From Treponema berlinense (lineage in GTDB: Bacteria > Spirochaetota > Spirochaetia > Treponematales > Treponemataceae): a stretch of DNA of 64,000 bases. Within the stretch, counting starts at the first letter, position 1; each line of letters opens with the position of its first letter. The notes under the pieces were generated by a model. The model worked only from the letters and a program-made list of their open reading frames with translations. It made no database searches and was not told the origin of the DNA. The DNA lies in assembly GCF_900167025.1 (NCBI RefSeq), contig NZ_FUXC01000003.1, forward strand, positions 8,457 through 72,456. Reading direction: 5' to 3'. The position numbers and the translations under genes are program-made. Below, in pieces: positions 36,028 through 44,790 of the stretch.

Positions 36028-36240
36028 TTAGCGGTTTTTTCCTAGAACGCTGTCAACTTCTTCCTGGGTTACAGAAATCCGTTCGGTTTTTAATCTGTCC
36101 GAAAACAATTTGCTGTTTTTTTCAAAATTTTCCATGATTTGTGATGATTTAAAATTCGGTTTTCTTATGGTTTTTATTTTAGAACGTTCTGCCTGTAAAA
36201 GTTTGTTAAGTTCGTCCTGAGAAATTAAAGCTTCGTTCAT
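36028..36240 (-). CDS. Small protein with two FliM/FliN-like N-terminal peptides
   Basis: A 70-residue charged protein. Residues 4-13 (ALISQDELNKLL) closely resemble the N-terminal SQDEIDQLL peptide of FliM that binds phospho-CheY, and the last part (ISVTQEEVDSVLGKNR) resembles it a second time. The middle is basic and helical. No switch-complex domain is present. The ATG at 36240 has GGAG upstream; a longer TTG frame would include it. It could be a CheY or motor adaptor; this is inferred from motifs only. A solute-binding lipoprotein gene lies upstream with a 24-base gap. Confidence 0.65.
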   Translation of the reverse strand: MNEALISQDELNKLLQAERSKIKTIRKPNFKSSQIMENFEKNSKLFSDRLKTERISVTQEEVDSVLGKNR

Positions 36241-36264
36241 AATTTTGCACTCCAATATGCTTTT

Positions 36265-37536
36265 TTAGTCAAACTGCTTTGACCAGGTATTTAAAAGCGA
36301 TTCCATCGTAAGATTTTTTTTGTCGCTGTCTGTTTTTATTGCATTGTTCAAATAAGGAAAAATTACGCGCTCTTTTATGCTTTGCCAGCGTGGTGGAAAA
36401 GCCTGTGGAGCTGCAATTTTTTCTTCTGCCGGCAAGTTTCCGAGCAGATTTCTGTAAAAAGTTGGAAAAATGCGCTCGTTTACACCTTTTATTGTCGAAA
36501 AACCGGACACGATTCCAAAAGTCGCCGTGTCCAGATGCATTTTTGCAGAGCGTTCCAGCAAAAGCTTTTGATTTTTTTCCTGGAAAAACCAGCGGATAAA
36601 ATTTTCAGCCTGCTTTGGATTTTTTGCGTGCTTGTAAATTGCCATAGAAACAATGTCGTCTTTTGCAGGAATGAAGCCGTTTATCGAAAGCCATCGGAAA
36701 TCAACTTCGCCAAGCTGTTCAAAAGAAATTTTAAAAAGTTCACTGCTTGTTATATAGCTAAAAAGCGTTCTGCCTTCGGCAATTTGCCTGTATTTTGGAG
36801 TGTAGAGATATTTGAATTCAAAATCCTGCTCTGCCGTTGTGCTTGAGTTTTTTTCAGCAGTCCAGGCTCTGATATATTCAACTGCTTCTGAGAGTTTTTT
36901 TTCGTCCCAGACAAATCCGTTTCCTTTTTGCTTAAAACAAGGACCGAATTTTTTAGCAACTTCGTACAAAAATTCATCGTCCCAGGAAGGAGCAAAACCC
37001 ATTTTTGTATAGAAACCTTTTTTATTTACAGCGTTAAAATCGCCGGCGAGTTCTTTTATCTGCTCAAGAGAAAGCGAATGTTGATTTGGAATTTTATCTT
37101 CGTTTTTGGAAGAAAAAACAAAAAGCGGAAGGTTAAAACTTACAGGAAGAAGATACTGGCTGCCAAAAATTTTGCCGTATTCAACGAGAGGCTCGTAAAG
37201 CGTAGAAACGTCGATGCTGTCTTTGCTCAAAAGAGAATCGAGAGGCCTAAAAAGTTTGCGGGTGCTGTCGTTTTTGAGCCATGAACCTGCGATTAAATCC
37301 GGTTTTTCTTCATCTTTTGCAGGTGGAAGTGAGCTTGCAAGACGCTTTTTGTAAACAATTACAGCTTTTGTCTTGTCTTGGATCGAATTAAAAAGTTCAC
37401 TGTAAGAAACAAATTCTTCGCGGTCAGTCCAAATTATAAAAGTGTCTGGCGAATTGTCTTGTGTCTTGCAGCCCAAAAAAAGTCCGCAAAAAATAAAAAT
37501 CGCCGCAAAAAAAGAAGTCCTCAAAAATCCAGTCAT
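36265..37536 (-). CDS. Extracellular solute-binding lipoprotein (ABC type 1)
   Basis: A 423-residue lipoprotein; the signal ends in LFLGC (Cys near 23). The mature protein is a periplasmic binding fold of the sugar-type group: TFIIWTDREEFVSYSELFN, DLIAGSWLKND, LPVSFNLPLFVFS, KNPKQAENFIRWFFQEKNQ. The fold is recognised from overall pattern. No permease genes are next to it, so it is an orphan binding protein or works with permeases elsewhere. The ligand is unknown. The ribosome binding site is weak. Confidence 0.75.
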   Translation of the reverse strand: MTGFLRTSFFAAIFIFCGLFLGCKTQDNSPDTFIIWTDREEFVSYSELFNSIQDKTKAVIVYKKRLASSLPPAKDEEKPDLIAGSWLKNDSTRKLFRPLDSLLSKDSIDVSTLYEPLVEYGKIFGSQYLLPVSFNLPLFVFSSKNEDKIPNQHSLSLEQIKELAGDFNAVNKKGFYTKMGFAPSWDDEFLYEVAKKFGPCFKQKGNGFVWDEKKLSEAVEYIRAWTAEKNSSTTAEQDFEFKYLYTPKYRQIAEGRTLFSYITSSELFKISFEQLGEVDFRWLSINGFIPAKDDIVSMAIYKHAKNPKQAENFIRWFFQEKNQKLLLERSAKMHLDTATFGIVSGFSTIKGVNERIFPTFYRNLLGNLPAEEKIAAPQAFPPRWQSIKERVIFPYLNNAIKTDSDKKNLTMESLLNTWSKQFD

Positions 37537-37691
37537 TATTCAAGTATACCGCATTTTTTTATATTTATAAATATTTAAAAATCAAAAATCGACTGTGTGG
37601 GTTGGTTCAAAAATGAACTTTACAGATGAATGTTGGATGTTGGAATGCTTGACTGACAGCACATTTTTCTGATTATGAGCAGATTGCCGCC

Positions 37692-37736
37692 AAAAACAAA
37701 AAGACGCCAGATTTTTTCTGACGTCTTTTTGTTTTT
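37692..37736. terminator. Bidirectional terminator after the aminotransferase
   Basis: AAAAACAAAAAGACG (37692-37706) pairs with CGTCTTTTTGTTTTT (37722-37736), with CAGA/TCTG continuing the stem after one mismatch. Confidence 0.85.
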
Positions 37737-37747
37737 ATAAGATTGAT

Positions 37748-39031
37748 TTACATATTGTCGGCGCAGTCATAAATTGCTTTATATACTGTTTCTACCTGTT
37801 CTTTTTCAATACTGGAGAATGCAACTCTGAGTGTTTCTGAATCAATCGCAACTGTTCCAATCTGTTTTTCGTGCAGAATTTTCTGTCGCAGCTGTTCGGC
37901 ATCGACTTTTGTGTGAAAACTCATAAAATATCCTGAATTGAAAGGCAGGGCTTCAAGATTTTTGCTTGTATGCGAGGTTACGAATTTTTTTACTTCTGTA
38001 TAGCGCTCTTCGAGGAGCTTGCGGAAATCCTTTTTTTGATTTTCGAGCGCCGGATCGCTGAATGCGCGCAATGCAAGGCTCTGGCTTGGAGTTGATGAGC
38101 AGCTTACTGAAGAACGAATCAGTCCCATGAGCTTTTTTTCGAGGGCGGCGTAGTGCTCTTCTGTCAAGCCTTTTCCGCCAAATGTTAAAAATCCTGTGCG
38201 GAAGCCCCATACAAAGTCTTCTTTTGTTGGTCCGTCGATTTTTACTGCAAGGACATTCTCGTGCAAGTCTGCAAATTCTGCAAAAAGCGACTGCGGATAA
38301 ATGTCGTTTTCGTAGTTTAGTCCAAAATATGCGTCATCGTCCCAGATAAGAACTTTTGCGCCTTTTTCTGCAATATCGCGGATTATTTTTACAATCTGAG
38401 CGGCTTCTGCGTTTGTAGGTGAATAGCCGCTTGGATTTTGCGGAAAGTTTAAAAGCAGGCGGACAAAGCCTGTTTCCGCTTCTTTTTCTACTGCTTTTTT
38501 GAACGAGTCAAGGTCGAATCCGTCGTCTGAAAAAAGATTGAATGTGTGGAACTGTGAATTTCTGCGTGTTTCTACAATGAGCGCATAATTGTCCCAGCTT
38601 GGATTTGGCGAAAGAAGAGGTTTGTCTTCGTCAAGAAAAAGGTCTGCAAGATAGGAAATTCCTGCTGTTAGTCCTGGAACTACAACTGGCATGGAAATTG
38701 ATTTTCCTTTGAGCCCTGGATTTTTTTTGTAGATTAAATCTTTCCAAAGTGTACGCAGTTCCGGATTGCCAGCGGTCGGCATATACGAAACCAGTTCTCC
38801 AGCAGAAAGTTCTGGTGCATATTTATGCACAGCTTCGAGAATTGCCGGTTTTCCGCCTGTGAGCGTTGTTCCGATTGTTGCGTTTGCAACTTTTCCGAAT
38901 TTTTTTGCTTCTCCTCCCTGAGCAATAATGCCTTTTGGGAAGAAAATCCTTAATCCTAAATCTGAAAGCAACTCGCCTGGAGTTGTGTTTTTAAGAACAT
39001 TGTTCAATTCTTGTGCTAAAGGGTTCAACAT
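37748..39031 (-). CDS. PLP-dependent aminotransferase, class I/II
   Basis: A 427-residue fold-type I aminotransferase. SYMPTAGNPELRTLW and the SPNPSWDNYALI and LNFPQNPSGYSPT stretches are typical, WDDDAYFGLNY has the Asp and Tyr that contact PLP, and IDGPTKEDFVWGFRTGFLTFG has the Schiff-base lysine and following Arg. It resembles aromatic/aspartate-type aminotransferases with a somewhat long N-terminus. The amino donor cannot be told. It is divergent from the moxR operon. Confidence 0.88.
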   Translation of the reverse strand: MLNPLAQELNNVLKNTTPGELLSDLGLRIFFPKGIIAQGGEAKKFGKVANATIGTTLTGGKPAILEAVHKYAPELSAGELVSYMPTAGNPELRTLWKDLIYKKNPGLKGKSISMPVVVPGLTAGISYLADLFLDEDKPLLSPNPSWDNYALIVETRRNSQFHTFNLFSDDGFDLDSFKKAVEKEAETGFVRLLLNFPQNPSGYSPTNAEAAQIVKIIRDIAEKGAKVLIWDDDAYFGLNYENDIYPQSLFAEFADLHENVLAVKIDGPTKEDFVWGFRTGFLTFGGKGLTEEHYAALEKKLMGLIRSSVSCSSTPSQSLALRAFSDPALENQKKDFRKLLEERYTEVKKFVTSHTSKNLEALPFNSGYFMSFHTKVDAEQLRQKILHEKQIGTVAIDSETLRVAFSSIEKEQVETVYKAIYDCADNM

Positions 39032-39115
39032 GATAAAGTATATTATCGTTATAAAGTGCGTGCGTCAATTGGACATGCATAAAACTGCATAAATATACAA
39101 TTTTTAGGCTATAAA

Positions 39116-40171
39116 ATGGATAAAAATAATATAAATTCAACTTTAACTGGTTTTGAAAATACGGAAGTTAACGGACAGGGCAACAGCGGCGAAAATATTC
39201 AGGATTCGGCGATTTTTGAAAACTGCCGGAAGATTCTGGATGAGTGCCGGGCGGAAGCTGCAAAACGGCTTGTTGGACAGGGACAGGTAATTGATGCGAT
39301 TCTTACTGCGATAATTACAGGCGGACATGTTCTTTTGGAGGGTGTTCCCGGTCTTGCAAAGACACTTGCCGTAAAAACTTTTGCTGAACTTTCCGGTCTT
39401 GATTTTAAGCGCATTCAGTTTACTCCGGATCTTTTGCCTGCGGACGTAAGCGGAACTTTGATTTACGAGCAGAACACTGGAAATTTTTCTGTCAGAAAAG
39501 GTCCTGTTTTTACAAATGTTGTGCTTGCCGATGAAATTAACCGCGCTCCTGCAAAAGTTCAGTCGGCGCTGCTTGAAGCCATGGCGGAAAAACAGGTTAC
39601 AATTGGTGAAAAGACATATCCTCTTCCTCAGCCATTTTTGGTTCTTGCAACCCAGAACCCGATTGAGCAGGAAGGAACTTACAATTTGCCGGAAGCTGAG
39701 CTTGACCGCTTTTTGCTAAAAGTTCTTGTTTCTTATCCGACTCCTCAGGAAGAAATTCAAATCGTAAAAACTGCCGGAAAAGCGGGCGATGTTGCTGTTA
39801 AAAAAGTGCTTTCCGCTCAAAAAATAAAAGACTTGCAGTCGGCTTTTGAAAAAGTTGTCTGCGCTGACAAAATTATCGAATATATGGTAAACATTGTTTC
39901 GGTAACGCGCAATCTTAATACCGGACGGCGCACTGAGTTTTCAAAATATATTTCTTTTGGTGCTTCGCCTCGTTCTGGAATTGCGCTTTTGCAGTGTTCA
40001 AAAGTAAAAGCCTTGTTTGCCGGACGTTCTTTTGTTTTGCCGGAAGACGTAAAAAATGCCGCCTGCGAAGTTTTAAGGCACAGACTCGTTCTTTCTTACG
40101 AAGCTGCCGCCGATGGAATAACTGCCGACGAAATTATTTCAAAAATTTTAACGTTTGTTCCTGTTCCATAG
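39116..40171 (+). CDS. MoxR-family AAA+ ATPase
   Basis: A 351-residue MoxR/RavA-type AAA+ ATPase. Walker A GVPGLAKT, Walker B VVLADEINRAPAKVQSALLEAM, sensor 1 VLATQNPIEQEGTYNLPEAELDRF and a C-terminal lid are complete. The N-terminal 35 residues are polar. MoxR proteins act as chaperones for the VWA proteins coded next to them. It is the first gene of the Bat operon (39.1-46.1 kb). An imperfect dyad ATGCA...TGCAT (39075-39090) lies 25 bases upstream in a possible promoter. Confidence 0.95.
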   Translation: MDKNNINSTLTGFENTEVNGQGNSGENIQDSAIFENCRKILDECRAEAAKRLVGQGQVIDAILTAIITGGHVLLEGVPGLAKTLAVKTFAELSGLDFKRIQFTPDLLPADVSGTLIYEQNTGNFSVRKGPVFTNVVLADEINRAPAKVQSALLEAMAEKQVTIGEKTYPLPQPFLVLATQNPIEQEGTYNLPEAELDRFLLKVLVSYPTPQEEIQIVKTAGKAGDVAVKKVLSAQKIKDLQSAFEKVVCADKIIEYMVNIVSVTRNLNTGRRTEFSKYISFGASPRSGIALLQCSKVKALFAGRSFVLPEDVKNAACEVLRHRLVLSYEAAADGITADEIISKILTFVPVP

Positions 40172-40193
40172 TTGAATTTTTAAAGGCTGTCCG

Positions 40194-41087
40194 ATGCTGA
40201 AAATTTTTGACGAAAATTCAAACAGACTTGCACAAAAAGCTTCTCTTTTAAAACTGTCTGCAAAAACACTTGCCGACAATCTGCGTCTTGGCGGTTTTAA
40301 GTCGCTTTACCGTGGTCAGGGAATTGATTTTTACGGAGTTCGCGAATACAACGCCGGAGATAACGTTCGTTCAATCGACTGGAACGTTACAGCAAGAATG
40401 GGACATCCTTTTGTAAAATTATACGAAGAAGACCGTGAGCTTCAGGTGTTTTTTGTTTTGGACCGTTCCCTTTCTATGTTTTCTGGAACAAATAAAAAAA
40501 CTAGAATTCAGGTTGCTTCGGAAGCCGCCGCGCTTTTGGTTCTTGCCTGTTTGCAAAACAATTCTTCGATTGGGGCTGTTTTTTTTGACGGAAAAATAAG
40601 ATTCAGCACAAAGGCAAAAACCGGACGTGATCAGGCAATGATGATTTTGAGCAGGCTTGACGAGGCTGAAGAAAAAATTGAAAAAGGTTCAGTTCTTGGT
40701 TCTGCGTTAAAAGGAGCACATAAGCTCTTAAAAAAACGTTCTTTGGTTTTTGTAATTTCGGATTTCCGTTCGTCGCTGTGGCAGGAAAATCTTGCCCGGC
40801 TTGCAGAAAAAAATGACGTTGTTGCAATACGGATTACGGATTCTTTGGACAGCGAATTGCCGGAAATCGGAACAGCTTTTTTTTCTGACATTGAAAGCGG
40901 CGTTACAAGAAAATTTCCTACATCCTTAAAAGCCTTTAAAAATGCCTGGTTTGAAGACAATCGCCGTCGTCTGGACAACTGGAAGGAATTCTGCCTTAGA
41001 CACGGAGCAAGCCCTGTTATTTTATCGACTGCGGACGACCCTGCCTTTGTTTTGAATAAGTTTTTTTGCAGCCGGAGAGAAAGATGA
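40194..41087 (+). CDS. DUF58 (VWA-like) protein
   Basis: A 297-residue DUF58 protein. The segment GQGIDFYGVREYNAGDNVRSIDWNVTAR is the family signature, followed by a VWA-like fold with VFFVLDRSLSMFSG (MIDAS-like DxSxS). No transmembrane segment is seen, so it is cytoplasmic. It follows MoxR by 22 bases and overlaps the next gene by four bases (ATGA), as in Bacteroides and spirochete Bat operons. Confidence 0.92.
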   Translation: MLKIFDENSNRLAQKASLLKLSAKTLADNLRLGGFKSLYRGQGIDFYGVREYNAGDNVRSIDWNVTARMGHPFVKLYEEDRELQVFFVLDRSLSMFSGTNKKTRIQVASEAAALLVLACLQNNSSIGAVFFDGKIRFSTKAKTGRDQAMMILSRLDEAEEKIEKGSVLGSALKGAHKLLKKRSLVFVISDFRSSLWQENLARLAEKNDVVAIRITDSLDSELPEIGTAFFSDIESGVTRKFPTSLKAFKNAWFEDNRRRLDNWKEFCLRHGASPVILSTADDPAFVLNKFFCSRRER

Positions 41088-42151
41088 AAAAAGTTTTTCT
41101 TTTGCTGTTTTGTTTTGTTTTGTCCGGCTCATTTTGTTTTGCACAGAATCTTGCTTCAAAAAATTCAAGTTCAAACAGCGCGGTGCAGATTCTTATGCCG
41201 AAAAATGTTTATGTCGGCGACAGATGTGAATTAAAATATGTTTTTCATACAGACGTTGATCTTTTTGAAAATAAAATTTCCGGAACTGACATAAAAACAC
41301 TCGAACTTTTGACTGACTGGCCGGCTTTTAACAAAATGTCGGAAAAATGTCTGGTTTATCGGGTTGTTTTGGAGCACATTGGTTTTGAATACACGCTCAC
41401 AGTTTTTTTTATTCCGTGGCAGACTGGCGTAATTGATTTTTCTTCATTCGATTTGTCGAATCTGGTCCGCGCTTCGCAAAAAAAAGAACGCTCCGTTGCG
41501 GCTTTTCCTGTAGATTTTGCTCCTGTTTCTGTAAATTCTCTTGCCGGAAAAATAGGGGCGGTTTCTCTTAGACCTCCGGCAGGTCCCCGCGTTGTTCCAG
41601 GAACTTCTTTTTTGTTGATTATTCTTGCGGTAATTTTTTTGGTTTGTGCCGGAATTGTCATATTTTTTGTTTTAAAACTGCCGTATTTTTTAGCGTTTTT
41701 TATTCTTGCTGGAGAACAGCGAAAAATCAAAAAACTTTATAAAAATTCGCAAAGGCAGTTGAACAAACTTCTCAAAGAAAAAAAAGATGATGAAGAATTT
41801 TGCTCTCAACTTACACTGACCGTCAGAAAATATCTGTGCGGCCGGTTCGACGAATGTTTTTTGTCGATGACATGCGGACATTTTTACGAAAAATTTGAAG
41901 AAATAGCCTGCGGTTCGCTTTCGGAAGCGCAAGGTGCTGCTGTGAGCGACATTGTGGAAGTTTTTGGAAGATGTGATTATATTCGCTTTGCAAAAGGTTC
42001 TGTCGATTCGTTTAAAAAACCTGCCTCTCTTTACGAAGCTGTGCTTGCCGACGGAGAACGCGAAATTCTTGTAAACCGCTGTCTTAGCGCCATAAAATTT
42101 TTTACTTTTGAACTGGAGAATGAAGCAAATGATGAGAATGCCAGTGTTTGA
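41084..42151 (+). CDS. Bat-operon membrane protein of unknown function
   Basis: A 355-residue protein. ATG at 41084 is chosen since it overlaps the DUF58 stop and gives a proper signal peptide (MKKVFLLLFCFVLSGSFCFA). The N-terminal ~150 residues are a beta-rich BatD-like domain (VYVGDRCELKYVFHTD). A membrane helix is near residues 175-200 (TSFLLIILAVIFLVCAGIVI), then a cytoplasmic helical part. In other species a DUF4381-like protein holds this place. It would work with the VWA proteins that follow. Confidence 0.75.
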   Translation: MKKVFLLLFCFVLSGSFCFAQNLASKNSSSNSAVQILMPKNVYVGDRCELKYVFHTDVDLFENKISGTDIKTLELLTDWPAFNKMSEKCLVYRVVLEHIGFEYTLTVFFIPWQTGVIDFSSFDLSNLVRASQKKERSVAAFPVDFAPVSVNSLAGKIGAVSLRPPAGPRVVPGTSFLLIILAVIFLVCAGIVIFFVLKLPYFLAFFILAGEQRKIKKLYKNSQRQLNKLLKEKKDDEEFCSQLTLTVRKYLCGRFDECFLSMTCGHFYEKFEEIACGSLSEAQGAAVSDIVEVFGRCDYIRFAKGSVDSFKKPASLYEAVLADGEREILVNRCLSAIKFFTFELENEANDENASV

Positions 42152-43136
42152 AAATCCGACTGCTTTTTTGTTTTTGGCGGCAATTCCTGCTCTTTTTATT
42201 CTCCGCCAGCTTAAAATTTTCAAAAAAGTTTCTTTTCCAGTTGTTTTTGCGGATTGGAAAGGAAAAAGTTTTGTCTGGAAAGGAAAAGTTTCTGTTTTTT
42301 TTAACGCGCTTTCTGTTTTTTTAGGCATTGCAGGTTATATAAGCCTTGTCTGTGCTTTTGCCGACCCTGTAATTCAAAAACAGGAAAAAATTTATACTTC
42401 TAAGGGAGCAGATATTCTTTTTGTGCTTGATACGAGCCCTTCAATGGCAGCCCGCGATATTGCAAATATGACCCGTCTGGACGCTGCAAAACAGGGAATC
42501 CGCACTCTTGTAAACAACAACAGAGGCGCCGCTTTTGGGCTTGTTGCCATGGCAAGCGAGGCCGCCGCGATTGTTCCGCCGACTGTCGACCATGAGCTTT
42601 TTTTGCGGCGCCTTGACTCTCTTGTTACAGGCGGGCTTGGAGAAGGAACAGCTCTTGGAATCGGTTTAAGCAGCGCAGTTTACCATCTTATAGCTTCTTC
42701 TGCTCCAAAAAAGTGCATTGTTTTAATAACCGACGGCGAAAATAATGCAGGCTCAATTCATCCTGACACAGCGGCAAACCTTGCTGCAAAAAATGGAATT
42801 ACAGTCTACACTTTTGGAATCGGAACAAAAGGAACAGTGCCGATTGAATATGTTGATCCTAATTCCGGCAAAGTTCATTCTGGCTATTACGATTCTGAAT
42901 TTGATTCGTCTTCTCTCGAAGAAATTGCTCTTGCTGGTGGCGGAACATATTTTGGAATTGAATCGACTGCGGCTTTTGCGGAGGCTCTTAATTCTGTCAG
43001 CCGAAAGCAAAATGTCTTGCAGACTTTTCACTACAAATCTTCAAACCGGCAGCTTTATTCATATTTTTTGATTTTTTCAGCGATTGTTTTTTTTGCAGCG
43101 TGGTTTATCCGCCGAATTTTGTTGAAAGAAATTTAA
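42129..43136 (+). CDS. batA: BatA-like VWA membrane protein
   Basis: A 335-residue protein with two N-terminal membrane helices (about 6-22 and 47-72), a VWA domain with MIDAS DTSPSMAARD near residue 97, VLITDGENNAGSI, and a last C-terminal helix (SYFLIFSAIVFFAAWFI). GGAG at 42115-42118 favours the start at 42129; ATG at 42120 is also possible. The start overlaps the previous gene by 23 bases. BatA with BatB is linked to oxidative stress and fitness in Leptospira and Bacteroides; the exact role is unsettled. Confidence 0.88.
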   Translation: MMRMPVFENPTAFLFLAAIPALFILRQLKIFKKVSFPVVFADWKGKSFVWKGKVSVFFNALSVFLGIAGYISLVCAFADPVIQKQEKIYTSKGADILFVLDTSPSMAARDIANMTRLDAAKQGIRTLVNNNRGAAFGLVAMASEAAAIVPPTVDHELFLRRLDSLVTGGLGEGTALGIGLSSAVYHLIASSAPKKCIVLITDGENNAGSIHPDTAANLAAKNGITVYTFGIGTKGTVPIEYVDPNSGKVHSGYYDSEFDSSSLEEIALAGGGTYFGIESTAAFAEALNSVSRKQNVLQTFHYKSSNRQLYSYFLIFSAIVFFAAWFIRRILLKEI

Positions 43137-43155
43137 AACTTAATCGAGGAATTTT

Positions 43156-44790
43156 ATGCTGGATATTCAAAGACCGTACGCTTTTTTTATTTTGTTGATT
43201 TTGATTTTTTTCTCTGCTTATGATTTGTTCCGCTACAAAAAAGTGGCAAAAAGTTTAGGCGTTGCAAATTTAATGAATAATTTTCAAAAAAACAAATCTT
43301 TCCGCCGTTTTAAGATTTCGATAATTTTGCGGACTGTGCTGCGTTTTTTTGCCTGTGCCTTTGCAGTTTTTGCTTTTGCTGGAATTTTCTGGGGAACAAA
43401 CGCTGTTGCTGTTCAAAAAACAGGAGATGCGGTTGCCTTTGTTTTTGATATTTCCTGGAGCATGAATGCAAAAGACGCTCCTGGAGGTTTGACAAGGCTT
43501 GAAGCATCAAGACAATATGCCTGGAAACTTCTTGAAAAAATGAATGGAACTTCTGTGAGCGTGGTTCTTGCAAAAGGCGATGGAATTATTGCCGTTCCTT
43601 TGACAGATGACAGGACAAGCGTGGATTCTATTTTAGAAAGCCTTTCTCCAGCCTTAATGACGGCTGCCGGTTCTTCAATCGGAAAAGGAATTTCTTCTGC
43701 AATGCAGGCTTTTCCAAAAAATATGAGTCAGAACGCCCATGTCTGGGTTTTTACGGACGGAGACGAAACAGACGGTTCTCTGTCCTTTGCTCTTGACGAT
43801 GCTGCAAGGTTTGGAATTCCTGTTACTCTGGTTGGTTTTGGAACTGCGCGTCCAGTTGAAATTCTTGCAGGAGATGGCGTTACAAAGGTAAAAACTTTCT
43901 TAAATGCTGAAAAAATGATAGATGCCGCTTCTGCTGCCAATAAAAAATCTCTTTTGCCACGGCACCGTCTTAGTCCAGACAATTCGATTTCTTACGTTGC
44001 CGCAGATTCTGAAGGTTCCGCCTACGTTTTGCTCAATCAGCTTTCTGGAAAAAAAATGGCTGGAGAGTCTTTTGAAATTCAAAAGATTTCGCATCACAAA
44101 ATGTTTATTTTTCTAGCGATTTTATTTTTTATTTTTTCTTTTATTGTTTCCGAACTTGATTTGAATTTTCTTTCCGGTTCTAAATCTGCAAAAAAAACGG
44201 CTGTTCTTGCGGTTTTTGCTCTTCTTCCGTTTTTTACTTCCTGCAAGTCCGAAAAATTTTCGGTTTTGAACGGGGTTTTTAACTGGTACCAGAAAAAATA
44301 TCAGACAGCGACAGCGAATTTTTTACGTTCGTACAACAATTCAAAACTTTCAGAAGACAAAACTCTTGCCGAGTACTGCGCTTACAACCTTGCTTCAACT
44401 TACATCATGCAGGATGAGCTAGATGCCGCTTTAATCAGGCTTGAACAGGTTTCTCCAGAAGCAGATGAAAAACTCAAGAGCGAGGCTTTTTACAATGCTG
44501 GAATTATTGCAAACCGACGCGGAGATTTTTCGCTTGCAAGGGAATATTTTAAAAAAGCGGTTCTTGCGGATTCTTCAAATTTGAATGCAAAAATCAATCT
44601 GGAATTTATTCAGCAGCAGCTGGAAAGTAGAAATTCAAAGTCGGCGGAAAAAGAAATGACTTCTGTCAATGTTGAAAAAAACAACAATTCAATGGAAAAC
44701 GCCGTTTTTAATCTTATTCAGCAGGAGGAAAAAGAACGATGGCAAAAACTTCAGTCAAACAAAAAAGATTCGTCTGTCGTGGATTATTAG
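43156..44790 (+). CDS. batB: BatB-like VWA protein with C-terminal TPR (BatB-BatC fusion)
   Basis: A 544-residue protein. Two membrane helices at the N-terminus, a VWA domain with MIDAS DISWSMNAKDAP near residue 96, VFTDGDETDG near 200, then membrane helices near 315-360. The C-terminal ~180 residues hold TPR-like repeats (SEAFYNAGIIANRRGDFSLAREYFKKAV), as BatC does. It therefore combines BatB and BatC. It overlaps the next gene by 52 bases. Confidence 0.88.
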   Translation: MLDIQRPYAFFILLILIFFSAYDLFRYKKVAKSLGVANLMNNFQKNKSFRRFKISIILRTVLRFFACAFAVFAFAGIFWGTNAVAVQKTGDAVAFVFDISWSMNAKDAPGGLTRLEASRQYAWKLLEKMNGTSVSVVLAKGDGIIAVPLTDDRTSVDSILESLSPALMTAAGSSIGKGISSAMQAFPKNMSQNAHVWVFTDGDETDGSLSFALDDAARFGIPVTLVGFGTARPVEILAGDGVTKVKTFLNAEKMIDAASAANKKSLLPRHRLSPDNSISYVAADSEGSAYVLLNQLSGKKMAGESFEIQKISHHKMFIFLAILFFIFSFIVSELDLNFLSGSKSAKKTAVLAVFALLPFFTSCKSEKFSVLNGVFNWYQKKYQTATANFLRSYNNSKLSEDKTLAEYCAYNLASTYIMQDELDAALIRLEQVSPEADEKLKSEAFYNAGIIANRRGDFSLAREYFKKAVLADSSNLNAKINLEFIQQQLESRNSKSAEKEMTSVNVEKNNNSMENAVFNLIQQEEKERWQKLQSNKKDSSVVDY

